A stretch of 64,000 nt of DNA from GMQP-bins7 sp963776565 (GCA_963776565.1 CAVZNF010000009.1:62001-126000), one strand, 5' to 3'. Positions 1 through 7,939 are shown, counted from the first letter of the stretch. The notes: generated by a model not told the origin, from the sequence alone. Numbers and translations are program-made.

Positions 1-1
1 G

Positions 2-1249
2 GTACTGCCCGACGGAACGCCAGAGGAGATCGGATTTCCGCTGCTCGTCAAGGCGGCGGCGGGAGGCGGAGGGCGAGGGATGCGCGTCGTTCGCTCTTCC
101 GCCGAGCTCGAGGACGCGCTCGCGGCCGCCGAGCGCGAGGCAGCTGCCGCGTTCGGCGACGGGACGCTCTACTGCGAGCGCTACCTCGAGCGCCCACGCC
201 ACGTCGAGGTGCAGCTCCTCGCCGACGCGCATGGAAACGTCGTCGCGCTCGGCGAGCGGGACTGCTCCGTGCAGCGGCGACACCAGAAGGTGCTCGAGGA
301 GGCGCCGGCTCCGGGCCTCGCACCGGCGCTTCGCGAGCAGCTCCACGAGGCGGCCGTCGCGTTCGGTCGTGCGATCGGCTATCGCAGCGCGGGCACGGTC
401 GAGTTCGTCGTCGACGGAGACGACTTCTTCTTTCTCGAGCTCAACGGCCGGATCCAGGTCGAGCATCCGGTCACCGAGGCGGTCACCGGCCTCGACCTGG
501 TCGAGCGGCAGATCCGCATCGCGGAAGGCGAGTCGCTCGGATCGGACGGTCACGAGGTCGAGGGATGCGCGGTCGAGGTGCGCCTCTATGCCGAGGATCC
601 CCGGACGTTCCTGCCGCAAGCCGGCCGCATCGAACGCCTGACTCTGCCGACGAGCTCCGTCCGGGTCGACGCAGGCGTCGAGGAGGGTGACGAGATCGGC
701 CTTGCCTACGACCCGATGATCGCGAAGCTCATCGCGCACGCGAGCACGCGGGCGGAGGCGCTCGACCTGCTCGCCGACGCCCTCGACGAGACCGAGGTCG
801 GCGGCGTGACGACGAACCTTCCGTTCCTCCGCTGGCTGGTCTCACATCCCGTCGTCCGCGCAGGCCACGCCACGACGGCGTTCCTGACCGAGCACCCCCC
901 ACTCTCGGCGCTACCGCTACAGGTCACCGCTGCTCCCTTTCGCACGCCGTGGCGACTCAACCTCCCCGCACCACCTCTCGCGTCGCCGCCCGACATCGAC
1001 GTCGAGTCACAGCGCCCGACCGTTGCGCACGGTGCGAGCTCGGTCACGGCACCGATGCCCGGGACGGTCATCCGCGTCGAGGTCCAAGCGGGCGACGAGA
1101 TCCGTGCGCGACAGCCGCTCGTCGTGCTCGAGGCGATGAAGATGGAGATCCCGGTGGCCTCGCCGTTCGACGGCACGGTCACCGACGTGCACGTGTCAGC
1201 CGGCGATCGTGTCGCCGGCGGCGCCCTGCTCGTCGGGCTCGAGAGCTAG
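2..1249 (+). CDS. Acyl-CoA carboxylase alpha subunit (biotin carboxylase + biotin carrier), 5' partial
   Basis: The gene enters from the left edge already in frame, so about the first 150 residues of the biotin carboxylase are missing. The first visible motif is the glycine-rich ATP-grasp loop KAAAGGGGRGMR (visible residues 17-28), followed by the substrate/biotin site containing RIQVEHPVTE. A short linker leads to a C-terminal biotinyl domain with LEAMKMEI, whose lysine would carry biotin. The enzyme carboxylates biotin with bicarbonate and ATP for an acetyl-CoA or propionyl-CoA carboxylase; the carboxyltransferase subunit is not in the window. MeaB and threonine dehydratase 8 kb away make propionyl-CoA a sensible substrate, but that is inference. 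Its last 54 bases overlap the convergent next gene. Confidence 0.93.
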   Translation, partial: VLPDGTPEEIGFPLLVKAAAGGGGRGMRVVRSSAELEDALAAAEREAAAAFGDGTLYCERYLERPRHVEVQLLADAHGNVVALGERDCSVQRRHQKVLEEAPAPGLAPALREQLHEAAVAFGRAIGYRSAGTVEFVVDGDDFFFLELNGRIQVEHPVTEAVTGLDLVERQIRIAEGESLGSDGHEVEGCAVEVRLYAEDPRTFLPQAGRIERLTLPTSSVRVDAGVEEGDEIGLAYDPMIAKLIAHASTRAEALDLLADALDETEVGGVTTNLPFLRWLVSHPVVRAGHATTAFLTEHPPLSALPLQVTAAPFRTPWRLNLPAPPLASPPDIDVESQRPTVAHGASSVTAPMPGTVIRVEVQAGDEIRARQPLVVLEAMKMEIPVASPFDGTVTDVHVSAGDRVAGGALLVGLES

Positions 1250-1819
1250 CCGGTCGCTATCCCGCGGCGGGCCGCCGTGCGCGAGGGCCACCCGGTAGCG
1301 CCAGTAGATGACTCCGACGGCGATCGCCGCGGCTACGACCGCCCAGACGTACGAGCCTGCGTCGCCGAAGTCCGGCTTGACTGTCATGTCGTAGACGATG
1401 AGGAATAGGAGGACGAGGTCTAGGCGCGAGAGCATGATGAGCCGCATCGTCCTCGGGCCGGCTTGAGGCGAGCCTTCCGCCGTGAGCTTCCCGACCCGAC
1501 CCGACTCCGGCCCGAGGAACAGAAGCCCGGCGAGGAAGGTCGTCGCATAGAGGACGAGTGCGATGACGATCCAGTCGTCGCCGAAGCCATAGAAGTCCGA
1601 CTCGATGACGAGCAGGACGCCACTGAGGAAAGCCAGAAGCGACGCCGGGATGAACACCCGGTTCGCGATCCACTCGATGTCCTCTCCGAGCGCGGCCATG
1701 CGCGAAGGATCGTGCGACATCGCAGCGCGGACGCCGAAGAGCTGCATCATCAGCCCGCCGCCGATCCAGATGATCGCCATCGATACGTGGACGAAGAGCA
1801 GGAACGAGTGCCAGGTCAC
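1196..1819 (-). CDS. DUF2269-family integral membrane protein
   Basis: A 207-residue protein with about four hydrophobic segments and the N-terminal pattern MTWHSFLLFVHV...IWIGGG typical of DUF2269 (PF10027) membrane proteins of unknown function. The GTG start sits behind a strong Shine-Dalgarno AAGGAGGGG. It is the downstream member of a tandem pair with the next gene (1831-2289), which opens with nearly the same motif. The C-terminal 18 codons are antisense to the carboxylase gene. Histidine and glycine in the first helix are conserved between the two copies. Function unknown. Confidence 0.7.
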   Translation of the reverse strand: MTWHSFLLFVHVSMAIIWIGGGLMMQLFGVRAAMSHDPSRMAALGEDIEWIANRVFIPASLLAFLSGVLLVIESDFYGFGDDWIVIALVLYATTFLAGLLFLGPESGRVGKLTAEGSPQAGPRTMRLIMLSRLDLVLLFLIVYDMTVKPDFGDAGSYVWAVVAAAIAVGVIYWRYRVALAHGGPPRDSDRLALEPDEQGAAGDTIAG

Positions 1820-1830
1820 GCAACCCCTCC

Positions 1831-2289
1831 TTAGGTTCCGGGCTTGACGACCATCACGAAGACGAGCGCGAACAGCACGAGGATCATGATCCGCGCCAGG
1901 AGGACGAGGCGGCCTACCTCGGCGCCGAGCTCCGGGCTCGGCCCCTCGGTCGCCATGCGCATGCCGACGCGATTCATCGCGCGCGTGATGTAGCCGAAGA
2001 AGGTGAACGAGACGACGGCCCAGCCGACGAGACCGAGCACGACGAACGTCTCGCTCCAGTCCCAGTTGCCGTTCTCGACGAGCAGGATCCCCGAGACGAG
2101 GACGACGAGGGACGCGGGCATGAAGACCCAGGGACCGACGGAGCCCATGTCCTTCCCGTATGCCGCCGAACGCGCCGGATCGCCCGAGGCCTTGGCGAGC
2201 GCTCCGAACACCTGCGCGACGACGCCGCCGCCGATCCAGACCGCCACACCCGAGATGTGGACGAACAACCAGAGCTCGTACCAGGTCAT
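1831..2289 (-). CDS. DUF2269-family integral membrane protein (tandem paralogue)
   Basis: A 152-residue, four-helix membrane protein beginning MTWYELWLFVHISG...VWIGGGVVAQ, parallel to the protein encoded just downstream. I chose the ATG at 2289 rather than a longer reading because it overlaps the stop of the upstream gene in an ATGA, showing translational coupling, and because the DUF2269 homology begins there. The pair probably arose by duplication. Function unknown. Confidence 0.7.
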   Translation of the reverse strand: MTWYELWLFVHISGVAVWIGGGVVAQVFGALAKASGDPARSAAYGKDMGSVGPWVFMPASLVVLVSGILLVENGNWDWSETFVVLGLVGWAVVSFTFFGYITRAMNRVGMRMATEGPSPELGAEVGRLVLLARIMILVLFALVFVMVVKPGT

Positions 2290-2645
2290 TGTGCTCTGAC
2301 CTTGTCGAGGAACCAGCCGACCGAGACGTTCACGAGCCAGACGACGATCGTCGCTCCGACGTACGTCCAGAAGCCGTCGATCGAGAAGTTCGGCGTGAGC
2401 CACTCCGCAAGCGCCAGCATGAGCACGTTGATCGCGAAGTACGCGAGCCCGAACGTGAGAATGATGAGCGGCAGCGTGAGGATCGCGAGGATCGGCTTGA
2501 TGATCGTGTTGCCGATCGTGAGGATCGCAGCGGCGAACAGCAGCGATCCCCAGCGGCCGATCTCGACACCGCTGAACATCCAGTCGATGACGATGAGCGC
2601 CAGGGTGTTGATACCCCAGCGAACGAGGAGCGCGATCCAGATCAT
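2286..2645 (-). CDS. Phage holin family 4 / YvlD-like membrane protein
   Basis: A 119-residue protein with four predicted membrane helices and the pattern IGNTIIKPILAILTLPL...LTFGLAYFAINVLML...FW.YVGATIVVWLVN, characteristic of PF04020 (YvlD-like). The name 'holin' is a family label only; no phage genes are nearby. It overlaps the following DUF2269 gene by four bases and likely heads that three-gene unit. The role of this family is not established; envelope maintenance is a guess. Confidence 0.75.
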   Translation of the reverse strand: MIWIALLVRWGINTLALIVIDWMFSGVEIGRWGSLLFAAAILTIGNTIIKPILAILTLPLIILTFGLAYFAINVLMLALAEWLTPNFSIDGFWTYVGATIVVWLVNVSVGWFLDKVRAQ

Positions 2646-2671
2646 CGTCGTCTCGGCGCGGTCGGTTCGGA

Positions 2672-2977
2672 CTAGAAGATCTTCTGGAGCTTCATGGCGG
2701 CGCCCATATCGCCCTTGATCTTGAGCTTGCCCGTCATGTACGCCGTCGTCGGGTTCTGCTCGCCCGCGACGATCTTCTCGAAGCTCTCCTCGCTCGTCGC
2801 GAACGTGCAGTCCGCGTCGCCGGCACCCTCGTTGACGGTGATGCCACCGTCCGCGATCGCGACGGTCCAGACGCCGGCGCCCTCGATGTCGAAGACGTAG
2901 GTGTTGTTCATCCCCTCGATGCGATCGGGGGTGACACGGGTCGGAAGACCCTCGAAGAATTCCTGCACCGCGCCCAT
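2672..2977 (-). CDS. SCP2 sterol-binding domain protein
   Basis: A 101-residue single-domain protein whose second half matches the SCP2 fold (ADCTFATSEESFEKIVAGEQNP...GKLKIKGDMGAAMKLQKIF), a family that binds acyl-CoAs or other lipids in a hydrophobic tunnel. It is transcribed away from the acyl-CoA dehydrogenase at 3044, with only 66 bases between the starts, so the two may share a control region and a link to lipid turnover. No signal peptide is visible, so it is probably cytosolic. Confidence 0.85.
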   Translation of the reverse strand: MGAVQEFFEGLPTRVTPDRIEGMNNTYVFDIEGAGVWTVAIADGGITVNEGAGDADCTFATSEESFEKIVAGEQNPTTAYMTGKLKIKGDMGAAMKLQKIF

Positions 2978-3043
2978 GGTCTCGGTCTCTCCTCCTCGTT
3001 CGCGAACGGCCGGAGACTACAGCGCGGCTACGATCCGCGCGCC

Positions 3044-4177
3044 GTGGACTTCGACCTCACTCCCGAGCAGGAGCTGATCCGCGACACGGTCCGAACGTTC
3101 GCGCGAGAACGCGTCGAGCCGGTCGCTGCAGAGCTCGACCTGACCGGTCGGTTCCCGTACGAGCTCGTCGCCGAGCTCGGCGAGCTTGGCCTGATGGGGC
3201 TTCCGATCCCGGAGCAGTACGGCGGCGCCGGCGGAGACACGGTGTCGTACGCGATCGCGATCGAGGAGCTCACGCGAATCGACTCCTCCGTGGCCATCAC
3301 GGTCGCGGCGCACACCTCGCTCGGGACGATGCCGATCCTCCTCTACGGCTCGGAGGAGCAGAGAGAGCGGTGGCTCCCAGACCTCGCGTCGGGCCGCCGG
3401 CTCGCCGCCTTCGGCCTCACCGAGGCAGATGCCGGCTCAGATGCCGGCGCCACGCGTACTACGGCGTCGCTCCGCGACGGCGCGTGGATCGTGAACGGCT
3501 CGAAGCTCTTCATCACGAACGCCGGGACGGACATCACGTGGGGCATCACGCTCACGGCGCGCACCGGCGACGACGAGATCTCGAACATCGTCGTCGAGAA
3601 CGGCACGCCCGGGTTCGTCGTGTCCGCGCCGATGAAGAAGCTCGGCTGGCGTGCCTCCGACACGCGCGAGCTCTCGTTCGAGGACTGCTCCGTGCCAGAG
3701 GACAACCTGCTCGGTCCGCGCGGCGAAGGGTTCCGCCAGTTCCTCGAGATCCTCGACGGCGGGCGGATCTCCGTCGCCGCGATGGGCGTCGGGCTCGCGC
3801 AGGGCGCGTACGACCTCGCCTTCGCGTACGCGCAGGAGCGCGAACAGTTCGGCAAGCCGATCGCGTCGTTCCAGGCGATCCGCTTCAAGCTGGCGGACAT
3901 GGCGACCGAGATCGAGGCCGGCCGCGCGCTCGTCCTCAAGGCCGCGTGGCTGAAGGACCAGGGTCGGCCGTTCGCGCGCGAGGCGGCCATGGCGAAGCTG
4001 TACACGGGCGAGCTCTCCAACCGGGTCGCGAACGCCGCGCTCCAGATCCACGGTGGCTTCGGGTACATGGAGGAAGCCGCCGTCTCGCGCTTCTATCGCG
4101 ACCAGAAGATCCTCGAGATCGGCGAGGGCACGAATGAGGTGCAGCGGATGGTCATCGCTCGCCATCTCGGTCTTTAG
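3044..4177 (+). CDS. Acyl-CoA dehydrogenase
   Basis: A complete 377-residue FAD flavoenzyme of the acyl-CoA dehydrogenase family (usual length 375-390). It starts at GTG. The N-terminal helical domain begins DFDLTPEQELIRDTVRTFA; the middle domain carries the FAD/substrate signature GLTEADAGSDAG (around residue 125); the C-terminal domain contains QIHGGFGYMEE and ends with EIGEGTNEVQR, placing the catalytic glutamate at E361. It oxidises an acyl-CoA to the enoyl-CoA and passes electrons to ETF. The etfB-etfA and ETF-QO genes at 51-54.6 kb are the obvious acceptors. Chain-length preference cannot be read from the sequence. Confidence 0.95.
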   Translation: MDFDLTPEQELIRDTVRTFARERVEPVAAELDLTGRFPYELVAELGELGLMGLPIPEQYGGAGGDTVSYAIAIEELTRIDSSVAITVAAHTSLGTMPILLYGSEEQRERWLPDLASGRRLAAFGLTEADAGSDAGATRTTASLRDGAWIVNGSKLFITNAGTDITWGITLTARTGDDEISNIVVENGTPGFVVSAPMKKLGWRASDTRELSFEDCSVPEDNLLGPRGEGFRQFLEILDGGRISVAAMGVGLAQGAYDLAFAYAQEREQFGKPIASFQAIRFKLADMATEIEAGRALVLKAAWLKDQGRPFAREAAMAKLYTGELSNRVANAALQIHGGFGYMEEAAVSRFYRDQKILEIGEGTNEVQRMVIARHLGL

Positions 4178-4815
4178 CGCGCTGCTCTTCGCCGGTCCCG
4201 CGGCGGCGCATGTCATCGCCTCGCCTGCGTACCTATCGAGCGAGAGCTCCGAGTCGATCTCGTTCGAGGCGCCGAACGAGCGCGTCGATCCGATGATCGA
4301 GTTCGCGGTGACGGCACCGCCCGGGCTCGCGATCGAGCACGCGCATCCGGTCGAGGGCTGGACCGGGACCGTCGAGGGAGCCACGGCCACGTGGTCGGGC
4401 GGATCGCTCTCCTCGGGAGCGATTGCGACGCTTCGGGGTGACTCTGAAGGCGAACGCGAAGCCGGGCCTCATCGAGCTCAGGACCGAGCAGCGCTACGCC
4501 GACCACGGCGTCGTCGAGTGGCCCGTCGTGCTCACGATCACGCCTGCCGCCGAGAGCCCGTCGCAGAACCTCGCGCTCGCGGGCATCGTCGGCCTCATCG
4601 GCGTGCTCGTGGTGGTCGCGATAGCGATGCTCGCCTGGCGTCGGCGGCCGCCTCCTCGTGACGGTCACGATCACGGCGAGAGCCCGCTGCCGGAGGACGT
4701 TCGGTCATGCAACGCGCATCAGTACGCGGATCAAGTCATTCGTCGATGCGCCACGTCCGTCGCGCACAAGCGAATAGAGCGACGCACCTGCAAGAGCGCC
4801 GGCAACGGGCGCTAG
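4134..4815 (+). CDS. YcnI-like (DUF1775) secreted, membrane-anchored protein, frameshifted
   Basis: The start at 4134 lies inside the end of the dehydrogenase gene and encodes a signal peptide (MRCSGWSSLAISVFSALLF...AGPAAA) with cleavage expected just before a histidine, as in copper-binding YcnI proteins where that His is the mature N-terminus. A beta-rich domain follows (ISFEAPNE...IEFAVTAPPG...GWTG). The frame breaks at a GGGG run (4436-4439); removing one G restores LRVTLKANAKPG. The second part ends in a transmembrane helix (LALAGIVGLIGVLVVVAIAML) and a His-rich tail GHDHGE. The last 111 bases overlap the convergent aquaporin gene. Copper binding is inferred from family resemblance. Confidence 0.65.
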
Positions 4816-5414
4816 GAGATAGATCCAGAAATCCGTCCACTCGGACGCGAGCAGCGCAGGACCGAATGACCGCGCGGGGTTCATCGAAGCTCCCGTGACG
4901 CCTCCGCCAAAGAGCGCGTCGAGCGCGACGGTTCCACCGATCGCGATCGCGGCGGTCGCTCCGATAGCTCGCATATCAGTTGCGACCGCCATGACCACGA
5001 ACATCAGGAACGCCGTCATCACGAACTCGTACGCGAGAGCAGCGCCTACGCCCACGCTCGGCACCGTCGCCCCGAGGTTCGCTGGCGTCCCCTCCCAGGC
5101 GAGCCGGAGCATCGCAGCTCCTGCGACCGCTCCGGCTACTGGGAGGGGATGTACGCCACGGCATCACGCACCGGGAAGTGACGAGTCGACGTGAACGCGA
5201 CCGTCACGGCTGGATTGATGTGCGCCCCCGACAGGTGGCCAGTCGCGTAGATCATCACCATGATCGCGAGCCCGAACGCCGCCGCGATGCCCGTCTCGCC
5301 GAGCGATCCGCCACGCTCACTGTTCACAACGATCGCGCCGCAGCCCGCGAAGACGAGCGTGAACGTGGCGAACGCTTCCGCCACGCAGCGCCGGCCGAGC
5401 GACGGACTACCCAA
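4705..5414 (-). CDS. MIP-family aquaporin/aquaglyceroporin in the ars operon, frameshifted
   Basis: Both NPA boxes of the major intrinsic protein family are present: HINPAVTVAF in the first half and GASMNPARSFGPALL in the second, within six hydrophobic segments. One missing base at about 5138-5140 splits the gene; restoring it gives YIPSQLAGAVAGAAMLRL across the joint. It is the third gene of arsR-arsC-aquaporin and its start overlaps the arsC stop by eight bases. In some bacteria (for example Sinorhizobium AqpS) an aquaglyceroporin replaces the arsenite pump and lets As(OH)3 leave down its gradient; the position here suggests the same. No ArsB or Acr3 pump is visible nearby. Confidence 0.82.
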
Positions 5415-5808
5415 GGAGCTCGTGGATCAGTGTCTGGACGCGAGCGTCGATCTCGTTCCGGATCCTCCGCACCGTCTCGAGATCCTGACCGGCCGGGTCG
5501 TCGAGGGTCCAGTCCTCGTAGCGCTTGCCCGGGAAGATGGGGCACGCGTCACCGCAGCCCATCGTGATCACGACATCCGATGCGCGAACGGCGTCGTCCG
5601 TCACAGGCTTCGGGAACTCGCGTGAGAGATCGACGCCGACCTCAGCCATCGCCTCCACGACGGCGGGATTGATCTCGTCTGCGGGCGCGCTCCCGGCAGA
5701 ACGTACGCCGATGCGACCGCCGGAGCGGAGATCCACGAGACCCGCTGCCATCTGACTACGGCCGGCATTGTGTACACACACGAAGAGAACCTCGGGCCGC
5801 TCAGGCAC
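5407..5808 (-). CDS. arsC: Arsenate reductase, low-molecular-weight phosphatase fold
   Basis: A complete 133-residue protein of the LMW tyrosine-phosphatase superfamily. The P-loop is C11-VHNAG-R17 followed by SQM, and the general acid lies in the DDPAG segment (D103/D104). Additional cysteines at 85 and 89 (MGCGDACP) fit an arsenate reductase rather than a phosphatase. The protein reduces As(V) to As(III); whether thioredoxin or a mycothiol/mycoredoxin system reduces it cannot be told here. The GTG start has GGAG upstream, and the gene follows arsR by eight bases. Confidence 0.9.
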   Translation of the reverse strand: MPERPEVLFVCVHNAGRSQMAAGLVDLRSGGRIGVRSAGSAPADEINPAVVEAMAEVGVDLSREFPKPVTDDAVRASDVVITMGCGDACPIFPGKRYEDWTLDDPAGQDLETVRRIRNEIDARVQTLIHELLG

Positions 5809-5816
5809 GGTCGCTC

Positions 5817-6161
5817 CTACGCTGGCACGAGACTCGGGGGCTGGAAGACCGCCTGAAGACGCTCGATCGCCTCGGGAACCAGCCAGTAGTACGCAAAAGT
5901 CCCACGCCGCTCAGAGTCGACCAAGCCCGCCTCTCGAAGGATCCGCAGGTGATGAGAGATCGTCGGCTGCGACAGCTCGAACACGTCGGTCAGATCGCAT
6001 ACGCAGCACTTCTCACCCGACGCGAGCCGACTCACGATCGCAACGCGCGTGGGATCGCCAAGCGCCTTGAACACCGCGGCGAGGTCTTCCGCCGCATCCG
6101 GCTCCAACGCTTCAACGTCAGGCCCGCAGCAAAGGGATTGAAGAACCGGCAAGGTTTTCAT
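5817..6161 (-). CDS. arsR: ArsR-family metalloid-sensing repressor
   Basis: A 114-residue winged-helix repressor. The DNA-recognition helix lies in ELSQPTISHHLRILREAGLV (residues 62-81). The sensor motif CCVCDL (C52, C53, C55) matches the alpha-3 As(III)/Sb(III) site of classical ArsR proteins, and an extra pair C11-C12 sits at the N-terminus. It heads the arsR-arsC-aquaporin operon. A perfect 16-base palindrome begins at its own start codon and is the likely operator, so it should repress itself and the divergent small ORF until metalloid binds. Confidence 0.93.
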   Translation of the reverse strand: MKTLPVLQSLCCGPDVEALEPDAAEDLAAVFKALGDPTRVAIVSRLASGEKCCVCDLTDVFELSQPTISHHLRILREAGLVDSERRGTFAYYWLVPEAIERLQAVFQPPSLVPA

Positions 6162-6175
6162 TGACGATCGTCAAT
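6160..6175. promoter_or_regulatory. Probable ArsR operator (perfect palindrome)
   Basis: ATTGACGATCGTCAAT reads identically on both strands and abuts the arsR start codon. On the plus strand it contains the TTGACG -35 hexamer of the divergent promoter; on the minus strand the weak -10 TAGATT for arsR (plus positions 6173-6178) overlaps its edge. ArsR dimers bind such palindromes, so one bound dimer would block both directions. Position and symmetry are seen; ArsR binding is inferred. Confidence 0.7.
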
Positions 6176-6189
6176 CTAGCACGTACTCT
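6161..6189 (+). promoter_or_regulatory. Divergent promoter for the Cys-rich small ORF
   Basis: A -35 TTGACG (6161-6166) and a -10 TACTCT (6184-6189) are separated by exactly 17 bases, a good housekeeping-sigma spacing. The -35 lies inside the palindromic operator. Transcription starting near 6196 would give a leader of about 28 bases before the ATG at 6224. Confidence 0.6.
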
Positions 6190-6223
6190 GCCTGATCGAC
6201 GTTCTTCGATGAAAGGAGGCGCT

Positions 6224-6283
6224 ATGGCCGACGTCAGCTCGTGTTGTGATGGCGACGATTGCTGCGGCGACGACTGCTGCTGA
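6224..6283 (+). CDS. 19-residue Cys-rich small protein divergent from arsR
   Basis: The product would be MADVSSCCDGDDCCGDDCC: six cysteines in three CC pairs separated by acidic/glycine spacers (DGDD, GDD). A near-perfect ribosome binding site AAAGGAGG (6212-6219) stands four bases before the ATG, and a well-spaced promoter whose -35 is inside the ArsR palindrome lies just upstream. Promoter, operator, ribosome binding site, ORF and a downstream inverted repeat in this order argue that it is a real gene. The composition suggests binding of As(III) or a soft metal, like a miniature metallothionein; a regulated leader peptide is another possibility. I know of no described family. An undetected indel could alter the C-terminus, but the other frames downstream add no cysteine-rich continuation. 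Confidence 0.6.
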   Translation: MADVSSCCDGDDCCGDDCC

Positions 6284-6309
6284 TCGATCCACTGCGCCCG
6301 CCCGCGCGT

Positions 6310-6371
6310 CGGACGGCCCGGCCGCCCCGCGTTTGCTCCGCTCACGCGTGGTCCCCAAGCCGGGCCGTCCG
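6310..6371. terminator. Inverted repeat after the small ORF, possible terminator
   Basis: A perfect 13-base inverted repeat pairs 6310-6322 (CGGACGGCCCGGC) with 6359-6371, enclosing 36 bases. It lies 27 bases after the small ORF stop and 80 bases before the next gene. There is no U-run, so it could be a factor-assisted terminator, an RNA stabiliser or a protein-binding site. Confidence 0.35.
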
Positions 6372-6452
6372 CCGGGCGAGCCGCGGACGGGCACGTTCCC
6401 GCCGGTACTTCAAGAGAAATAGCGGGAGCCGCTGGTACGGTCGGGCGCGGCC

Positions 6453-7788
6453 ATGATCTTCACGCAGTTCGTCGACGACGCGCTCGGCTGCGCCTCCTAC
6501 CTCGTCGGCGATCCCGGTACCGGTGACGCGGTCGTCGTCGATCCGGCCTTCGCGATCGAGCAGTACCTCGCCGAAGCCGCGAAGCGCGACGTCCGCATCG
6601 TCCGCGCGATCGAGACGCACACGCACGCCGACCACCTCTCCGGACACGGGCGGCTCGCGCTCGAGCACGGGATCCCGGTGAGCATCCATCCGGCAGCCGA
6701 CGCCGAGTACCCGAACGACCCGATGCCCGATGGCACGGAGATCGCGCTCGGCGACATTCTTCTTCGCTGCATCCACACGCCTGGCCACAGGCCGGAGCAC
6801 TGCTGCCTCGCGGTGAGCGATCGAACGCGCGGTGACGATCCGTGGATCGTCCTCACGGGCGACTCACTCTTCGTGGGAGATGCCGCGCGGCCAGACCTCG
6901 CGGTCGAGGCGCGCGAAGGCGCGGAGGGCCTCTTCCACTCACTGCGACGGCTCGTCGAGCTCGGAGACGGCGTCGAGGTGTATCCGGGACACGTCGCCGG
7001 CTCGCTGTGCGGGAAGGCGATGAGCTCGAAGGCGTCGACGACGATCGGCTTCGAGCGGCGCTTCAATCCTGCGCTGGCACACGACGACATCGCGCTCTTC
7101 ATCGCCGAGTCCACCGGTGTCTCGGCACCGCGGCCGCCGAATATGGAACGCATCGTGGAGATGAACCGTGGCCCGTTCGTCGGCGCGCAGCCCGAGCCGA
7201 GCGAGCTCGCTGCGCCCGCTCAGGGCACGCAGATTCTGGATGTGCGCCACATCGAGGCTTTCGCTGCCGGCCACCACCCCGGAGCACTCAGCGTTCCCGT
7301 CTCCGGTACGCGGATTCTCGACGAAGGCAGCGTTCGTGCTCGACATCGGCCCCGTCACCATCGCGGCATCGGACGAGGACGAGGTCGCCCTCGCCACGCG
7401 GTGCCTGCACTCGGTCGGACACCTGGACATCGCGGGCTACGTCCTCGGAGGCGGAGCGGAGGCGCTCGAGCTCGTCTCGCTCGAGCAGCTCGACGCACTC
7501 CTCGCGAACGGGGCGGAGCTCATCGACGTGCGCGAGAAGGAGGAGCGCGACTCGGGCTACATCGCCGGCAGCCGCAACATCCCGTACCGCCTGCTGGCGC
7601 TCGGCGAGGCCGATCTCCCACGCGACAAGCCGATCGTCACGATCTGCGAGACGGGGCCGCGAGCTGTCATTGCCGCGAGCATCCTCGCGGCGCACGGCTT
7701 CGACGCGCATCCGGTCGTGAACGGCGGGATCGACTCGTGGGTCGCCGCAGGGAAGCCGACCGTCGAGTTCCGCCGCTGCGGAAGCTGA
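6453..7788 (+). CDS. MBL-fold hydrolase with two rhodanese domains (persulfide dioxygenase-like), frameshifted
   Basis: The N-terminal metallo-beta-lactamase domain has the metal motif THTHADH, then HTPGHRPEHC, TGDSLFVGD and YPGHVAGSLC, resembling glyoxalase II-like persulfide dioxygenases. A first rhodanese module (ILDVRHIEAF...GHHPGALSVPV) lacks a cysteine in the active-loop position (TIAASDEDEV). The C-terminal rhodanese keeps it (VTICETGPRA), with ELIDVREKEERDSGYIAGSRNIPY before it. One extra G at 7313-7314 breaks the frame; removing it gives GTRFSTKAAFVLD. Such fusions act in reactive sulfur detoxification (CstB-like). The ATG at 6453 is the natural start. Being downstream of the ars small ORF may be chance. 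Confidence 0.8.
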
Positions 7789-7789
7789 C

Positions 7790-7939
7790 TCAGCGCGCCA
7801 ACGACGCTCTTGTTGCCTCGAGCGTTCCGCCCTCGACGACAACCGGCACTTCCTCCGGGATCGTGCTGAACAGCGAGCGCAGGCTGACAGGGAGCGACGT
7901 GAACCGCTCGCGCGGAACGACCACGATGGACGCCAGCAC
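7790..7939 (-). pseudogene. Remnant of a glycosyltransferase N-terminus
   Basis: A 49-codon reading frame (possible GTG start at 7939) encodes VLASIVVVPRERF...SLRSLF, then VPVVVEGGTLEATRASLAR before a stop. This resembles the first beta-alpha-beta unit of family 2 glycosyltransferases, where VVVPRERF precedes the nucleotide-binding loop, but nothing of the catalytic domain follows. It sits ten bases after threonine dehydratase and is bounded by the end of the convergent rhodanese gene. It may be the scar of a deletion or an assembly junction. Confidence 0.4.

Noticed and set aside
706..1182. Antisense ORF within the biotin carboxylase gene
   Set aside because: It is fully antisense to conserved biotin carboxylase and biotinyl motifs and has no ribosome binding site.
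2286..2645. Prophage holin
   Set aside because: The protein matches the PF04020 label, but no endolysin, tail or integrase gene is nearby and the family is mostly chromosomal.
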